DNA of 19,593 bases from CAZHJE01 sp964532965 (GCA_964532965.1 CAZHJE010000009.1:1-19593); one strand, 5' to 3'. Shown: positions 7,725 to 15,597, numbered from the stretch's first letter. The notes: a model not told the origin generated them from the sequence alone. Program-made: numbers and translations.

Positions 7725-8760
7725 TACTTTAACCTTAAAAAATTATAGAAATCATGCAGATTTAAGCATTAAGTTAGATGGTAAAAATACACTTATTAAA
7801 GGTCCTAATGGCAGCGGAAAAAGCAACATCTTAGAAGCAATACATATGTTATCTACAACAAAATCATTAAAAGTAGCTTACGATAAAGATGTAATAGCAT
7901 ACGATAAACCACACGCATCAATACTAACTGAAATACAAGACAATGAAGCAACATCAATTTTAGAACTTCATATTATCAAAAGTATAGCTACTGAAAACGG
8001 TTCTAAAAAAATGGTAAAAGTAAATAAAGTAAAAAAGACATTGCAAAATTTTATATCTAATATTTATAGTGTTTTATTTACACCAGAAGATATAGATATA
8101 TTAACAGGCTCCCCTAGTGCTCGAAGGAAATACATGGATATGATATTCTTTCAATTTGATGCTAAATACAAAGAATATATTTCTAACTATTCGCATGCTT
8201 TAAAACAAAAGAATAAAATACTAGAAAATTTAGAAACCTTTCCTTTGTATGAGTCTCAAATAGCATTTTGGAATGATAAACTAATTGAATTTGGAACATA
8301 TATACACAAAAAGCGATTGAATTTAATTACAAATATAAATAACAGTATTAAACATTATAAAGATATTTTAGGGTATGAAAATAATACATTTAACATCGTA
8401 TACGAATTTAATGAAATAACCAATGAAAACTTAGAAATATACAAACAAAAAGAAAGATGGACAAAAAAAACATTAATTGGACCACATAGAGACGATTTTA
8501 CTTTTTTACTTAATGATAAAAATATTTCATATTTTGGGTCAAGAGGACAGCAGCGAAGTGCAATACTTGCAATCAAACTTTGTGAGGTGGACTATATATT
8601 TAAAAACACAAACATTAAACCTATACTTTTACTCGATGATATATATTCGGAATTAGATGATAAACATAAACAAGCCATAAATAATATTATTAGTAATCAG
8701 CAAACCATTATTACAACAGCATATGATTCTTCCAATGGTATTGAGATAAGCTTTATTTAA
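7714..8760 (+). CDS. recF: DNA replication and repair protein RecF
   Basis: A 348-residue SMC-like ATPase that binds gapped DNA with RecO/RecR and helps load RecA. It starts with MIINTLTLKNYRNHADLS, the typical RecF beta-strand opening, then Walker A GPNGSGKS at residues 30-37, the ABC signature SRGQQRS at 276-282, and Walker B PILLLDDIYSELD at 303-315. The arm region in between (about 110-230) is the usual charged helical RecF domain. ATG 7714 is selected because the conserved N-terminus starts there; in-frame ATG 7702 and GTG 7651 are also open but would add residues not found in the family. It overlaps mutM by 11 bases. dnaA, dnaN and gyrB, its common neighbours, are not in this window. 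Confidence 0.95.
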   Translation: MIINTLTLKNYRNHADLSIKLDGKNTLIKGPNGSGKSNILEAIHMLSTTKSLKVAYDKDVIAYDKPHASILTEIQDNEATSILELHIIKSIATENGSKKMVKVNKVKKTLQNFISNIYSVLFTPEDIDILTGSPSARRKYMDMIFFQFDAKYKEYISNYSHALKQKNKILENLETFPLYESQIAFWNDKLIEFGTYIHKKRLNLITNINNSIKHYKDILGYENNTFNIVYEFNEITNENLEIYKQKERWTKKTLIGPHRDDFTFLLNDKNISYFGSRGQQRSAILAIKLCEVDYIFKNTNIKPILLLDDIYSELDDKHKQAINNIISNQQTIITTAYDSSNGIEISFI

Positions 8761-8790
8761 GTATTCTATGTGTGATTGTGAGATCTATGC

Positions 8791-8817
8791 TTGAGCAATA
8801 ACTCTTTTTATTATAAT
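8791..8817 (+). promoter_or_regulatory. Promoter for the 214-residue protein gene
   Basis: TTGAGC (8791-8796), a 15-base spacer and a perfect TATAAT (8812-8817). Eight bases separate the -10 from ATG 8826, so the transcript would be leaderless or nearly so. The spacer is shorter than ideal. Confidence 0.55.
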
Positions 8818-8825
8818 ATGTATGC

Positions 8826-9470
8826 ATGACAAAAATTAAGGCCCGCGAGTCAGGTGAAAGTATTCAAATTAGTACAATGGCAGAGCTTGCGCAAAACTCT
8901 TCACATGTGCAAGAAGTCTTGGAAAAAAACCACAATGAAATAGGGCTCTCTGAGGATGAAATACCAACCGCTGCAGAATTAATGAATGTCTTTATAGAAC
9001 GATTTCAAACTGTAATGCAAGAAAAAGGACCTGAAATGAATATTGGTGTAGACAGCATTCCGCAACCAACATTAAGCATTGCAGTCAACAATAGGGCATC
9101 TCTTACAGGATTGCCAACATTTCCAATCACATACAATCCGGAAACTAACGCCTTTGAAATAGTTTCTAGGAATTTAGTTACTTCTGTAAGACACAATGGT
9201 CGTATTGGAGGATTCTTTCCTGGAAGTACTGCCCGACGTAGTGGACAGGTGTCGCCTGACTATGAAACCACGGTGTCTGAACTTTTTGGTGATATGGGAG
9301 TTATGTATGCTGCACAAATTCTTCTTGCTAACAAAATGCAAGGGCAAGAGTACAAAGAAACAGTACTAAGGTGGCAAAATGCATATGGAGCTAAAAACAC
9401 AGCTGCAGCAGAGGCAAGAACCATTGCTATCAAGGTAAGTGCCATAGCCTCACAAAGAGCTGAATTATAA
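8826..9470 (+). CDS. Conserved-looking soluble protein of unknown function
   Basis: I do not recognise this 214-residue protein. It has no signal peptide or membrane helix. The first 70 residues are acidic and helical, with AELMNVFIERFQTVMQEKG a likely helix. A middle region (about 75-145) is richer in beta-prone and Gly/Pro residues, with the basic patch RHNGRIGGFFPGSTARRSG at about 122-140 that could bind nucleic acid or phosphate. The C-terminal third is mostly Ala-rich helix (AAQILLANKMQG, NTAAAEARTIAIKVSAIASQ). The gene stands alone, with its own promoter upstream and a possible weak terminator after the stop, so neighbours give little functional hint. Its codons look less AT-extreme than those of the flanking genes, as in the PPM phosphatase and the 801-residue protein; this is an impression, not a calculation. 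Confidence 0.75.
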   Translation: MTKIKARESGESIQISTMAELAQNSSHVQEVLEKNHNEIGLSEDEIPTAAELMNVFIERFQTVMQEKGPEMNIGVDSIPQPTLSIAVNNRASLTGLPTFPITYNPETNAFEIVSRNLVTSVRHNGRIGGFFPGSTARRSGQVSPDYETTVSELFGDMGVMYAAQILLANKMQGQEYKETVLRWQNAYGAKNTAAAEARTIAIKVSAIASQRAEL

Positions 9471-9491
9471 GTTCAGTTTTTCAAAGAACTT
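9469..9491 (+). terminator. Possible weak intrinsic terminator
   Basis: AAGTTC (9469-9474) pairs with GAACTT (9486-9491), and inner TTT/AAA pairing is possible with a two-base bulge, followed by a few T residues. The stem is AT-rich and the T tract short, so function is uncertain. Confidence 0.3.
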
Positions 9492-9503
9492 TTACTATTC
9501 TAA

Positions 9504-9531
9504 TTTACTACTGCGGTAAATATGCGATAAT
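9504..9531 (+). promoter_or_regulatory. Promoter for the degenerate Fic gene
   Basis: TTTACT (9504-9509), a 16-base spacer, and GATAAT (9526-9531) preceded by TGC as an extended -10. The -10 ends 12 bases before ATG 9544, giving a leader of about 6 bases, or 3 bases before a TTG at 9535. Confidence 0.5.
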
Positions 9532-9543
9532 TATTTGCAAGTT

Positions 9544-10527
9544 ATGTATCTGCCTGAATATACCATTACAAACAATATACTAAGAAACATTGCCTATATC
9601 GAATATGCAAAAGCTTTAATAGAAACAACAACAATATTGCCCACTTGGCAAAAACAACTTCAAATAGAAGCAAGGGCTAAAACAATTACCTATTCACTAA
9701 GAAAAGATAATATAAATGTAGATTTCGAAGATGTAAAAAGATATCTAAATAATATACCTTCAAATGTACCTGCTATTGTTAAAAACTATGATGCTACACT
9801 GAATGAACTTGCAGACATAGCACAAACACAAAATTTTGAAGAAGAAGATATAAAACAACTATATAAAACACTTACTAAAAATACGCAAGAATCACAAATA
9901 ATTTATAGAAAAAATGCTATCTTAGGAAATGTACGTACAGAAGAAATACTTGCTCAAATTACAAGCTTAATAGACTGGTATAACAGTTTGGATGCAAAAC
10001 AAACACATCCGCTTATTGTTTCTGCAATTATGAAAGCTCGTATAGAACAAATACACCCGTTTGAAAAGTGGAACTCAGTAATGAGCGATTTAATACACAT
10101 GTACACACTTAAAGCTAATAAGTACAATATTAAAGATTATTTAAGTGTCGAAGAACAATTTTTTAAAAGCCTTAAGTCATATACAAAAGAGCTAAAAGAG
10201 ACTTTTGACTCCGAAGACTACACAAGCTGGATAGAATACCTCACAGATAACACTAATAGAGAAGTTTCTACGTTATCTGAAAACATTAAATTACTCGCAA
10301 AAGATACAAGACTGGCAAAAGTATCAAAAAGAACAGAATTATCTGAAAGACAAGAAAAAATCATCACGTATCTTCAAGACTTTGTATATTTAAAAAATAA
10401 AGATTTTCCAAAACTGTTCCCAAATATTTCAGAAGATACTGTGCTTAGAGAATTAAAAAACTTAACGGATCTTGGTATTATTGCAAAAAGAGGTAAAACT
10501 AAATCTTCCCGATATGAGCTAACATAA
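9544..10527 (+). CDS. Fic-fold protein with degenerate active site and C-terminal winged helix
   Basis: The 327-residue protein follows the layout of class II Fic proteins: an N-terminal helical region, a central Fic core and a winged-helix tail (LSERQEKIITYLQ onward, about residues 265-327). Active Fic enzymes transfer AMP to protein hydroxyls with HPFxxGNGRxxR. Here the loop reads HPFEKWNSVMSD from H171: the general-base histidine remains, but the glycines and both arginines that bind the nucleotide phosphates are gone. The N-terminal inhibitory-helix position reads SLRKDN (residues 51-56), where active proteins have S/TxxxE(G/N), so the glutamate is Asp. The flanking pattern (YRKNAILG, then a helix and HPLIVSAIMKARIEQIHPF) still matches Fic closely. 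AMP transfer is unlikely; a DNA-binding or scaffold role is possible. ATG 9544 is used; TTG 9535 would add three residues. It precedes the ligase gene by 13 bases. Confidence 0.78.
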   Translation: MYLPEYTITNNILRNIAYIEYAKALIETTTILPTWQKQLQIEARAKTITYSLRKDNINVDFEDVKRYLNNIPSNVPAIVKNYDATLNELADIAQTQNFEEEDIKQLYKTLTKNTQESQIIYRKNAILGNVRTEEILAQITSLIDWYNSLDAKQTHPLIVSAIMKARIEQIHPFEKWNSVMSDLIHMYTLKANKYNIKDYLSVEEQFFKSLKSYTKELKETFDSEDYTSWIEYLTDNTNREVSTLSENIKLLAKDTRLAKVSKRTELSERQEKIITYLQDFVYLKNKDFPKLFPNISEDTVLRELKNLTDLGIIAKRGKTKSSRYELT

Positions 10528-10528
10528 G

Positions 10529-10534
10529 TATAAT
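10529..10534 (+). promoter_or_regulatory. -10 box for the DNA ligase gene
   Basis: A perfect TATAAT immediately after the Fic-gene stop ends 6 bases before ATG 10541. A weak TTCCCG sits 17 bases upstream. The six bases AAACAC between box and ATG recur ahead of the gene at 19559. Confidence 0.5.
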
Positions 10535-10540
10535 AAACAC

Positions 10541-12316
10541 ATGCTATTTTCAACATTTTGTACTTACCTAGAAAAATTAGAAAACACAACTAAAAGACTA
10601 GAAATGATGGGTATATTAGCAGAGCTTATATCCAAGCTGAAATTGAAAGAGGCTGATATTGCAATGTATTTATCTCTTGGCTACTTAAAAGCACCATTTG
10701 AAAATGAAAAGTTTAATATTGCAGATAAAATGATGCAAAGAGCAATGCAATTTGTCTTTAATATCACGAGTGAAACTATAGATAAACTGTATGCTAAACA
10801 TGGGGATTTAGGTGATGCTTGTTTAGAATTAACTGGCAAAAAGACTGCTTCTAATATCGAGTTATTAACTATTCATGACTTATTACTTGATATTGCAGTA
10901 GTGTCCGGTACAGGTTCGCAAGATATTAAATTAAAAAAAATCGCCAGCCTATTAGCTAAACTTGATGGCATATCTTCGAAATATGTAGTAAAAATAGTAC
11001 TTGGTACTACTCGCTTAGGTTTTACAGAACTCACAATTATAGAAGCACTAGCTAAAAGTATTAATGGAACCAAAGAGATAAAAGCACAGATAGAATATAA
11101 ATACAGTATTCATCCTGATATTGGGCTTATTGTTAAAAAAATAAAACAAAAAGGCATACGTGGGATTGAAGAAATTAGTATTCAACCGGGTGTACCAATA
11201 CTTGCACAAAAAGCCCAAAGATTACCATCTACAAAAGAAATCATTGAAAAAATGGGTACTGTATGGGCGGAATATAAATTTGACGGCACTAGAGTCCAAC
11301 TTCATTTAGATAAAAATCAAACAGTTAAAACCTCAGAACTTGAAAAAAAGAGTTTGTTTGCTGTAGAAGATAAAAGAGTATTAATTAAAACATTTACTAG
11401 GAATCTAGAAGAAACAACACATCAATACCCAGATATAGTAGAAGCAGCAATAAAACAAATAAAAGCCACAAGTATAATTTTAGATGGCGAAGCAATTGGT
11501 TATGACGCTGACACAGGAGAGTTTTTACCATTTCAAGAAATAATGCAAAGAAAAAGAAAACATAACATTAAAGAAATGATGGATAAAATACCACTAACAT
11601 ATTATGTGTTTGATATCTTATATTTAAACGGAAAGCCATTAACAAAAGAGCCGTTAAGAAAAAGAAAAGAATATTTAAAAAAAGCAATTGGAGCAGGTAC
11701 AGTAATCATGTGCGATACCTATACAGAGGCGGGTACTGAAAAAGAACTGCAAGCTGTATTTGATGATGCGCGAGAACATGGTCTTGAGGGTATCGTGGTA
11801 AAAAATCCTGACGCAGAATATATGGCTGGGGCAAGATCATTTACATGGGTAAAATTAAAAATTGCTGATGTTGATTTACTTGATGATACAGTAGATGCTG
11901 TAGTACTTGGCTATTATTATGGAAAAGGCGTAAGAGCTAAATTTGGTATTGGGGGATTTTTAGTAGGTATATATGATAACGAAAGTGATGAGTATAAAAC
12001 AATTACAAAAATAGGCACAGGGTTAAAAGACGATGATTGGATAAAACTAAAAGAGCTAGCAGATAAAACAAAAGTAGCAGAAAAACCCAAAAACTATAAT
12101 ATTAGTAAAATGTACGCATGTGATGTATGGACATACCCAAAAATTGTTGTAGAAGTTGGTGCAGACGAAGTAAGCAAATCTGCAGAGCATTCCACAGGAT
12201 TTGCGCTTAGATTCCCACGACTTATTAGATTTAGAGAAGATAAATCTCCAACAGATACCACAGCACTTTCTGAAATAAAAGATTTACATGCAATGAAAAA
12301 AAGAGCATACTATTAA
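10541..12316 (+). CDS. ATP-dependent DNA ligase, archaeal/eukaryal replicative (LIG1/LigB) type
   Basis: A 591-residue three-domain ligase that seals nicks in duplex DNA. Residues 1-200 form the helical DNA-binding domain (LYAKHGDLGDACLEL). The nucleotidyltransferase core has motif I EYKFDGTR with the adenylated lysine K246, a LDGEAIGYD motif around 315, motif IIIa YVFDILYLNG from 355, motif IV EGIVVKNP from E416 and motif V WVKLKI at 436-441. The OB-fold domain follows (VDAVVLGYYYGKG to VVEVGADEVSKS and LRFPRLIRFREDK). All catalytic lysines and acidic residues are present. It is ATP-dependent and not NAD-dependent; the long, domain-complete form resembles archaeal replicative ligases rather than the short LigD or LigC enzymes, and its presence in CPR bacteria is known. 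Whether an NAD ligase also exists elsewhere cannot be told. The ATG sits 6 bases after a TATAAT. Confidence 0.93.
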   Translation: MLFSTFCTYLEKLENTTKRLEMMGILAELISKLKLKEADIAMYLSLGYLKAPFENEKFNIADKMMQRAMQFVFNITSETIDKLYAKHGDLGDACLELTGKKTASNIELLTIHDLLLDIAVVSGTGSQDIKLKKIASLLAKLDGISSKYVVKIVLGTTRLGFTELTIIEALAKSINGTKEIKAQIEYKYSIHPDIGLIVKKIKQKGIRGIEEISIQPGVPILAQKAQRLPSTKEIIEKMGTVWAEYKFDGTRVQLHLDKNQTVKTSELEKKSLFAVEDKRVLIKTFTRNLEETTHQYPDIVEAAIKQIKATSIILDGEAIGYDADTGEFLPFQEIMQRKRKHNIKEMMDKIPLTYYVFDILYLNGKPLTKEPLRKRKEYLKKAIGAGTVIMCDTYTEAGTEKELQAVFDDAREHGLEGIVVKNPDAEYMAGARSFTWVKLKIADVDLLDDTVDAVVLGYYYGKGVRAKFGIGGFLVGIYDNESDEYKTITKIGTGLKDDDWIKLKELADKTKVAEKPKNYNISKMYACDVWTYPKIVVEVGADEVSKSAEHSTGFALRFPRLIRFREDKSPTDTTALSEIKDLHAMKKRAYY

Positions 12317-12321
12317 TATCC

Positions 12322-12690
12322 ATGGAGATGAAAGAAACTACACAAGCGAATCAAAAGGCATATAACATAGAACCCAATATTGAAGCCGCACTCTGTTATT
12401 TAATTACACCAATAACTGCGTTGTTTGTGTTTTTGAATGAAAAACAAAATAAATTTGTCAGATTTCATGCTGTGCAAGCTATGCTATTTGCAGGAACAGT
12501 ATTTGTAGCGTGGAATATCGCAACAATATCTATAGCGCTCATTATTGGAATAATACTTGTACCGCTTGTATCAATAGGAGCATTCATCTTGTGGCTAGGT
12601 CTAATGTGGAAAGCATACAATAACGAAAAATGGGAAATTCCTTATATTGGTAAAATTGCCAATGATTACGTAGAAAAAAATACACATTAA
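12322..12690 (+). CDS. DUF4870-like small membrane protein
   Basis: A 122-residue protein with the DUF4870/Tic20-like pattern: a helix at about 22-38 (EAALCYLITPITALFVFL), the conserved loop NKFVRFHAVQAM at 43-54, then two hydrophobic helices at about 55-70 and 70-98. The family is widespread, membrane-embedded and of unknown function; a pore or insertion role has only been suggested by similarity to Tic20. The start is ATG 12322, five bases after the ligase stop; ATG 12328 two codons later is also possible. No Shine-Dalgarno is usable for either. It probably belongs to the ligase transcript or starts a run of membrane-related genes ending at lgt. Confidence 0.75.
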   Translation: MEMKETTQANQKAYNIEPNIEAALCYLITPITALFVFLNEKQNKFVRFHAVQAMLFAGTVFVAWNIATISIALIIGIILVPLVSIGAFILWLGLMWKAYNNEKWEIPYIGKIANDYVEKNTH

Positions 12691-12720
12691 ACCTCTTCTA
12701 AATGATAATATTTCTTAATA

Positions 12721-12993
12721 ATGAAAAATGTTTCTAACATTGCAGATATATTAAAAAATAAAAAACTTACTAGAAACTATAGAAATACATACGAATTTCA
12801 AGCGTACGGCAATATGTTGGCAGAAAAATTTAATGATACAAAACACCGAACACTTTATATTAAATTGGCAAAAACGACAGAAAGAAAATATCTAGAGATC
12901 GCAAAAGAGTTTGCACTAGGTACTGGTACAGCAACAAATAAAGCCAAGGCTTTTATGTGGAAATTAAATGAATTGAGAAACACTAAAAAATGA
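12721..12993 (+). CDS. Small basic helical protein, unknown
   Basis: I do not recognise this 90-residue protein. It is Lys/Asn-rich, lacks membrane segments, and is predicted mostly helical (residues 1-35, 36-60 and 70-88), with conserved-looking aromatic and charged patterning (TYEFQAYGNMLAEKFND, YIKLAKTTERKYLEIAKEFAL). Its basic character would suit nucleic-acid or ribosome contact, but there is no motif that proves it. The stop is TGA, the only TGA stop in the window, and after one ATT codon the next gene begins in the same reading frame. A GATAAT at 12704-12709 lies 11 bases before the start and could be a promoter. Confidence 0.65.
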   Translation: MKNVSNIADILKNKKLTRNYRNTYEFQAYGNMLAEKFNDTKHRTLYIKLAKTTERKYLEIAKEFALGTGTATNKAKAFMWKLNELRNTKK

Positions 12994-12996
12994 ATT

Positions 12997-13557
12997 ATGA
13001 TTAGTGTAATGATTAAAACATTTTTAAACGCTTATAAGATTCCATTTTTACTATCTTTGACTGTGGGTATCATCTTGATTGCGCTAAGAGTCGAAAAAGA
13101 TGTACTTAATATTATTTTAATTTTGCTGGGTTCTCTTTTGGGAATGCTTATACTTGAAATAGACTATGTGCTTTATGCATATTTTTTAGAACCAGAAAAA
13201 GAATTTTCTAAAACACTTCAGGGTTATATTACCCACAAAGATTTTAAAGGGTCTATAAATTATATATATTTTCATAAAACAGAAGTAAAAGATAAAACTT
13301 TAAACAGTGCATTATTTCAAGTTGTTTTGGGGATACTAATGATATTTGTAATGTCTTCGGATACAAGTTTACTAATTAAAAGCTTAATAATTTCAACTTA
13401 TGTTAATTCTATATATATAATGCTATATGAATATTTTGAAGGTAGAATAAAAGATTGGTTTTGGTCATTAAAAGGCACACCTAATAAAAACACAGTAGTA
13501 ATATTTACTACAGCACTACTTTTAATACTTGTCTTTAGCTTAAGACTTTATTCGTAA
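12997..13557 (+). CDS. Multi-pass membrane protein of unknown function
   Basis: The 186-residue product has hydrophobic spans at about residues 12-32, 36-64, 102-122, 125-147 and 166-185, so about five membrane helices, with a charged loop at 65-100 (EPEKEFSKTLQGYITHKDFKG). I cannot assign a family. ATG 12997 gives MISVMIKTF; an ATG at 13009 (MIKTFLNAYK) is equally possible. It is three bases after the TGA of the preceding gene and followed within 5 bases by lgt, so the genes are very likely co-transcribed. It might work with Lgt or in envelope maintenance, but only position suggests this. Confidence 0.65.
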   Translation: MISVMIKTFLNAYKIPFLLSLTVGIILIALRVEKDVLNIILILLGSLLGMLILEIDYVLYAYFLEPEKEFSKTLQGYITHKDFKGSINYIYFHKTEVKDKTLNSALFQVVLGILMIFVMSSDTSLLIKSLIISTYVNSIYIMLYEYFEGRIKDWFWSLKGTPNKNTVVIFTTALLLILVFSLRLYS

Positions 13558-13562
13558 ATGAT

Positions 13563-14207
13563 ATGTATGGTATTGCTATATCTCTTGGCATATTAGTATC
13601 CGCCCTTATTGGAGAAAAAATCACCCGTAAAGAAAACTTAAACATCGAACTATATTGGGGAGCGATTATTGTTGCAATGATCGGTGGCATAATTGGAGCA
13701 AGAGCATACCATGTATTAGATTTTTATACATACTATATAACCTACCCTTTAGAAATTTTTAAAATGTGGCACGGTGGCGTTGGAATATATGGTGGGTTAA
13801 TTGGTGGGTTTACTTTTTTGTATGGATATTTAAAAAGGAAAAATCAGAATGTAGTTAGGTGGCTAACTATATTTGCAATTGTATTACCTCTTGGGCAAGC
13901 AATAGGAAGAATAGGAAATATATTTAATACTGAACTACTCCCCTATGCATATTACGAATTACTACTAGATCTTATTCTTTTTACAGTATTATTTTACATA
14001 TACAAGTTTAAAAATATTGATCTAAAAAGCAATGTATATCTTGGGATATATCTTTTAGGGTATGGGTTAATTAGGTTAATATCAGGTACTAAAAGATTAG
14101 ATGTATGGAGTTGGGAACTACTAGATGTTACACATGCAGTAAGTACATTATTTGTACTATTAGGCATAATACTTTGTATGCAATATATATTTGGTAAAAG
14201 AAAATAA
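13563..14207 (+). CDS. lgt: Prolipoprotein diacylglyceryl transferase (Lgt)
   Basis: This 214-residue polytopic enzyme transfers diacylglycerol from phosphatidylglycerol to the lipobox cysteine of prelipoproteins. The catalytic signatures are visible: HGGVGIYGGLIGG with H70 of the HGG motif, and GRIGNIFNTE with R116 and N119, corresponding to the H103 and R143 regions of E. coli Lgt. Hydrophobic spans before, between and after these motifs fit the Lgt fold. It is shorter than E. coli Lgt (291 residues), with a reduced periplasmic head and C-terminus; the signature residues needed for catalysis remain. ATG 13563 (MYGIAISLG) matches the usual N-terminal helix. It implies that lipoproteins are made, although no lipobox protein is encoded in this window. 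The next gene starts 3 bases after its stop. Confidence 0.92.
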   Translation: MYGIAISLGILVSALIGEKITRKENLNIELYWGAIIVAMIGGIIGARAYHVLDFYTYYITYPLEIFKMWHGGVGIYGGLIGGFTFLYGYLKRKNQNVVRWLTIFAIVLPLGQAIGRIGNIFNTELLPYAYYELLLDLILFTVLFYIYKFKNIDLKSNVYLGIYLLGYGLIRLISGTKRLDVWSWELLDVTHAVSTLFVLLGIILCMQYIFGKRK

Positions 14208-14210
14208 ACT

Positions 14211-15134
14211 ATGTCACTTGAAGGAATGGCACAAGACGCTAGTATGTTTAGATTTGCTGACGATGCGCCTACTGGAGGTCCCAAAGGTGATCTACAACTT
14301 GACTCAGAGCGTGGTGATAAAAAGGAAACTATTCATACAGGTGAATGGACGATTGTGGGAATAACTACACACAACGAGAGTGGAAGATACACAACAAATA
14401 ATGATGCGATGGCTTTAGTAGAAGTAGATGGAGGGTTTTGGGTAGTAGTAGCTGATGGTGTGGGAGAAAATGGAGGTGTAGCTGCAGAAACTTTAACACA
14501 AAGGTTTACGCGAGAAATTCAAACGCAAGGGGCATATCTTGGACCATATTCAGATGCCTATCAAGCATTAATGCTTATTAAAAAGGCAGTTCTAGCTACA
14601 GAAGACGCAATAGTAGAACCGAAGACAGCAACTGTCTTTGCACTTGTTACTGTGATACAAGGAGAGGCGGATTCCGATAGCATATTTGAACCAAAAAATA
14701 ACAGCCTTTTAGTAGCGTGGGCGGGAGATGCATCTGTAGAAATCGTAAAAAAAAGTCGCGCAGGAGAAATGCTAATTGAAACTGTAACAATATCCGATAC
14801 AGGTGCAACTGAAAACATTGTAACAAATGCTGTCGGTAGAAATAGTGACGGTAATAAAGTTAGTGGTAGAAAAAATCAAGACACACTACCAGGACAACCT
14901 TTATCAAATGTGCATCATGTTGTTATTGAAAATACTCCAGACATAGTTGCTATACATGTCCACTCAGATGGTGCAAATAAAGTATCGCAAGCAGAGGTTG
15001 TAAAACTTATTTCTATACACGGGGCAGAAGCACCAGAACACATTATAAAAGCGGCACAAGCCCGTGGCGAACGTGATAACATTACATCTGTAGTTATTAT
15101 CCCTAAACCAAAGAACATCGAACAACTAACCTAG
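14211..15134 (+). CDS. PPM/PP2C-type protein phosphatase
   Basis: A 307-residue soluble Ser/Thr phosphatase of the metal-dependent PPM family. After a 45-residue polar, probably disordered N-terminus, the core shows D65 in TTNNDAMAL, ADGVG with D82-G83, a TATVFALV strand, AWAGDASV, HSDGAN with D253-G254, and the closing GERDNITSVVI with D289 and N290. These aspartates coordinate the two Mn2+/Mg2+ ions of PP2C enzymes, so catalysis is plausible. Where most family members have N-E-D this one has N-N-D, a common variation. It would dephosphorylate Ser/Thr-phosphoproteins in the cytoplasm. No kinase of the Hanks type and no FHA or STAS partner is encoded in this window. It follows lgt by 3 bases with no Shine-Dalgarno; rpiB begins 19 bases after its TAG with its own -10 box. 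Confidence 0.87.
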   Translation: MSLEGMAQDASMFRFADDAPTGGPKGDLQLDSERGDKKETIHTGEWTIVGITTHNESGRYTTNNDAMALVEVDGGFWVVVADGVGENGGVAAETLTQRFTREIQTQGAYLGPYSDAYQALMLIKKAVLATEDAIVEPKTATVFALVTVIQGEADSDSIFEPKNNSLLVAWAGDASVEIVKKSRAGEMLIETVTISDTGATENIVTNAVGRNSDGNKVSGRKNQDTLPGQPLSNVHHVVIENTPDIVAIHVHSDGANKVSQAEVVKLISIHGAEAPEHIIKAAQARGERDNITSVVIIPKPKNIEQLT

Positions 15135-15138
15135 TATC

Positions 15139-15147
15139 TGATATCAT
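15139..15147 (+). promoter_or_regulatory. Extended -10 promoter for rpiB
   Basis: TGA-TATCAT is an extended -10 ending 6 bases before ATG 15154, fitting a leaderless start. No good -35 is present. A second weak TATACT lies only one base from the ATG and is too close. Confidence 0.4.
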
Positions 15148-15153
15148 ATACTC

Positions 15154-15594
15154 ATGATATACATTGCAGCTGATCATAGAGGATATCATCTTAAACAAAA
15201 ATTAATCTCCTATTTTAAACAACATGCACTACCATTTGAAGATTGTGGCCCATTTGAAGAAAATAAAACAGATGACTATCCAGATTACGTAATTCCAGCA
15301 ATGCAAAAACTTCAAAATGATTTAAAACATGGTAAAGGCATTGTTATTTGCAAAAACGGGGTGGGGGTATGCGTACTTGCCAATAAGTTTAAAGGTATTA
15401 GATGTAGCATAAGCTGGAATGTAGAACATGCTAAATCTTCACGTGAAGACGATGATACAAATGTACTTGCAATACCAGCCAATTATGTTTCGGAAGAACA
15501 AACACTAGCTATTGTTAGAGAATGGTTATTAACACCATTTAGCATGGCAGAAAGACATATTAGAAGATTAAAAAAAATAGAAGATATAATTTAG
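15154..15594 (+). CDS. rpiB: Ribose-5-phosphate isomerase B-like protein (RpiB)
   Basis: A 146-residue RpiB/LacAB-family sugar-phosphate isomerase interconverting ribose-5-P and ribulose-5-P. It has ADHRGYHLK (D7, H8, R9), DDYPDY at 40-45, and the catalytic-base cysteine C66 in ICKNGVGV followed by LANKFKGIRC. The C-terminal AERHIRRLKKI supplies the arginines that hold the phosphate. It differs from standard RpiB in two places: CGTG is CKNG, and the HND motif (H99 in E. coli numbering) reads DDDTN from D99, so the histidine thought to help sugar ring opening is replaced by Asp. Substrate choice may therefore differ. It sits 3 bases ahead of the Rpe-like/LOG fusion gene, which suggests joint work in pentose-phosphate metabolism. 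Confidence 0.88.
   Translation: MIYIAADHRGYHLKQKLISYFKQHALPFEDCGPFEENKTDDYPDYVIPAMQKLQNDLKHGKGIVICKNGVGVCVLANKFKGIRCSISWNVEHAKSSREDDDTNVLAIPANYVSEEQTLAIVREWLLTPFSMAERHIRRLKKIEDII
15585..15590 (+). promoter_or_regulatory. -10 box inside the 3' end of rpiB, ahead of the fusion gene
   Basis: A perfect TATAAT ends 7 bases before ATG 15598, the same spacing as at other starts in the window. It overlaps the last rpiB codons, so an internal promoter is possible in addition to read-through. No good -35 was seen. Confidence 0.4.
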
Positions 15595-15597
15595 TAT

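Noticed and set aside
12721..13557. Possible use of UGA as a glycine codon (Gracilibacteria/Absconditabacteria code)
   Set aside because: All other long genes keep their frames with no internal TGA and full-length products, so TGA acts as an infrequent stop here.
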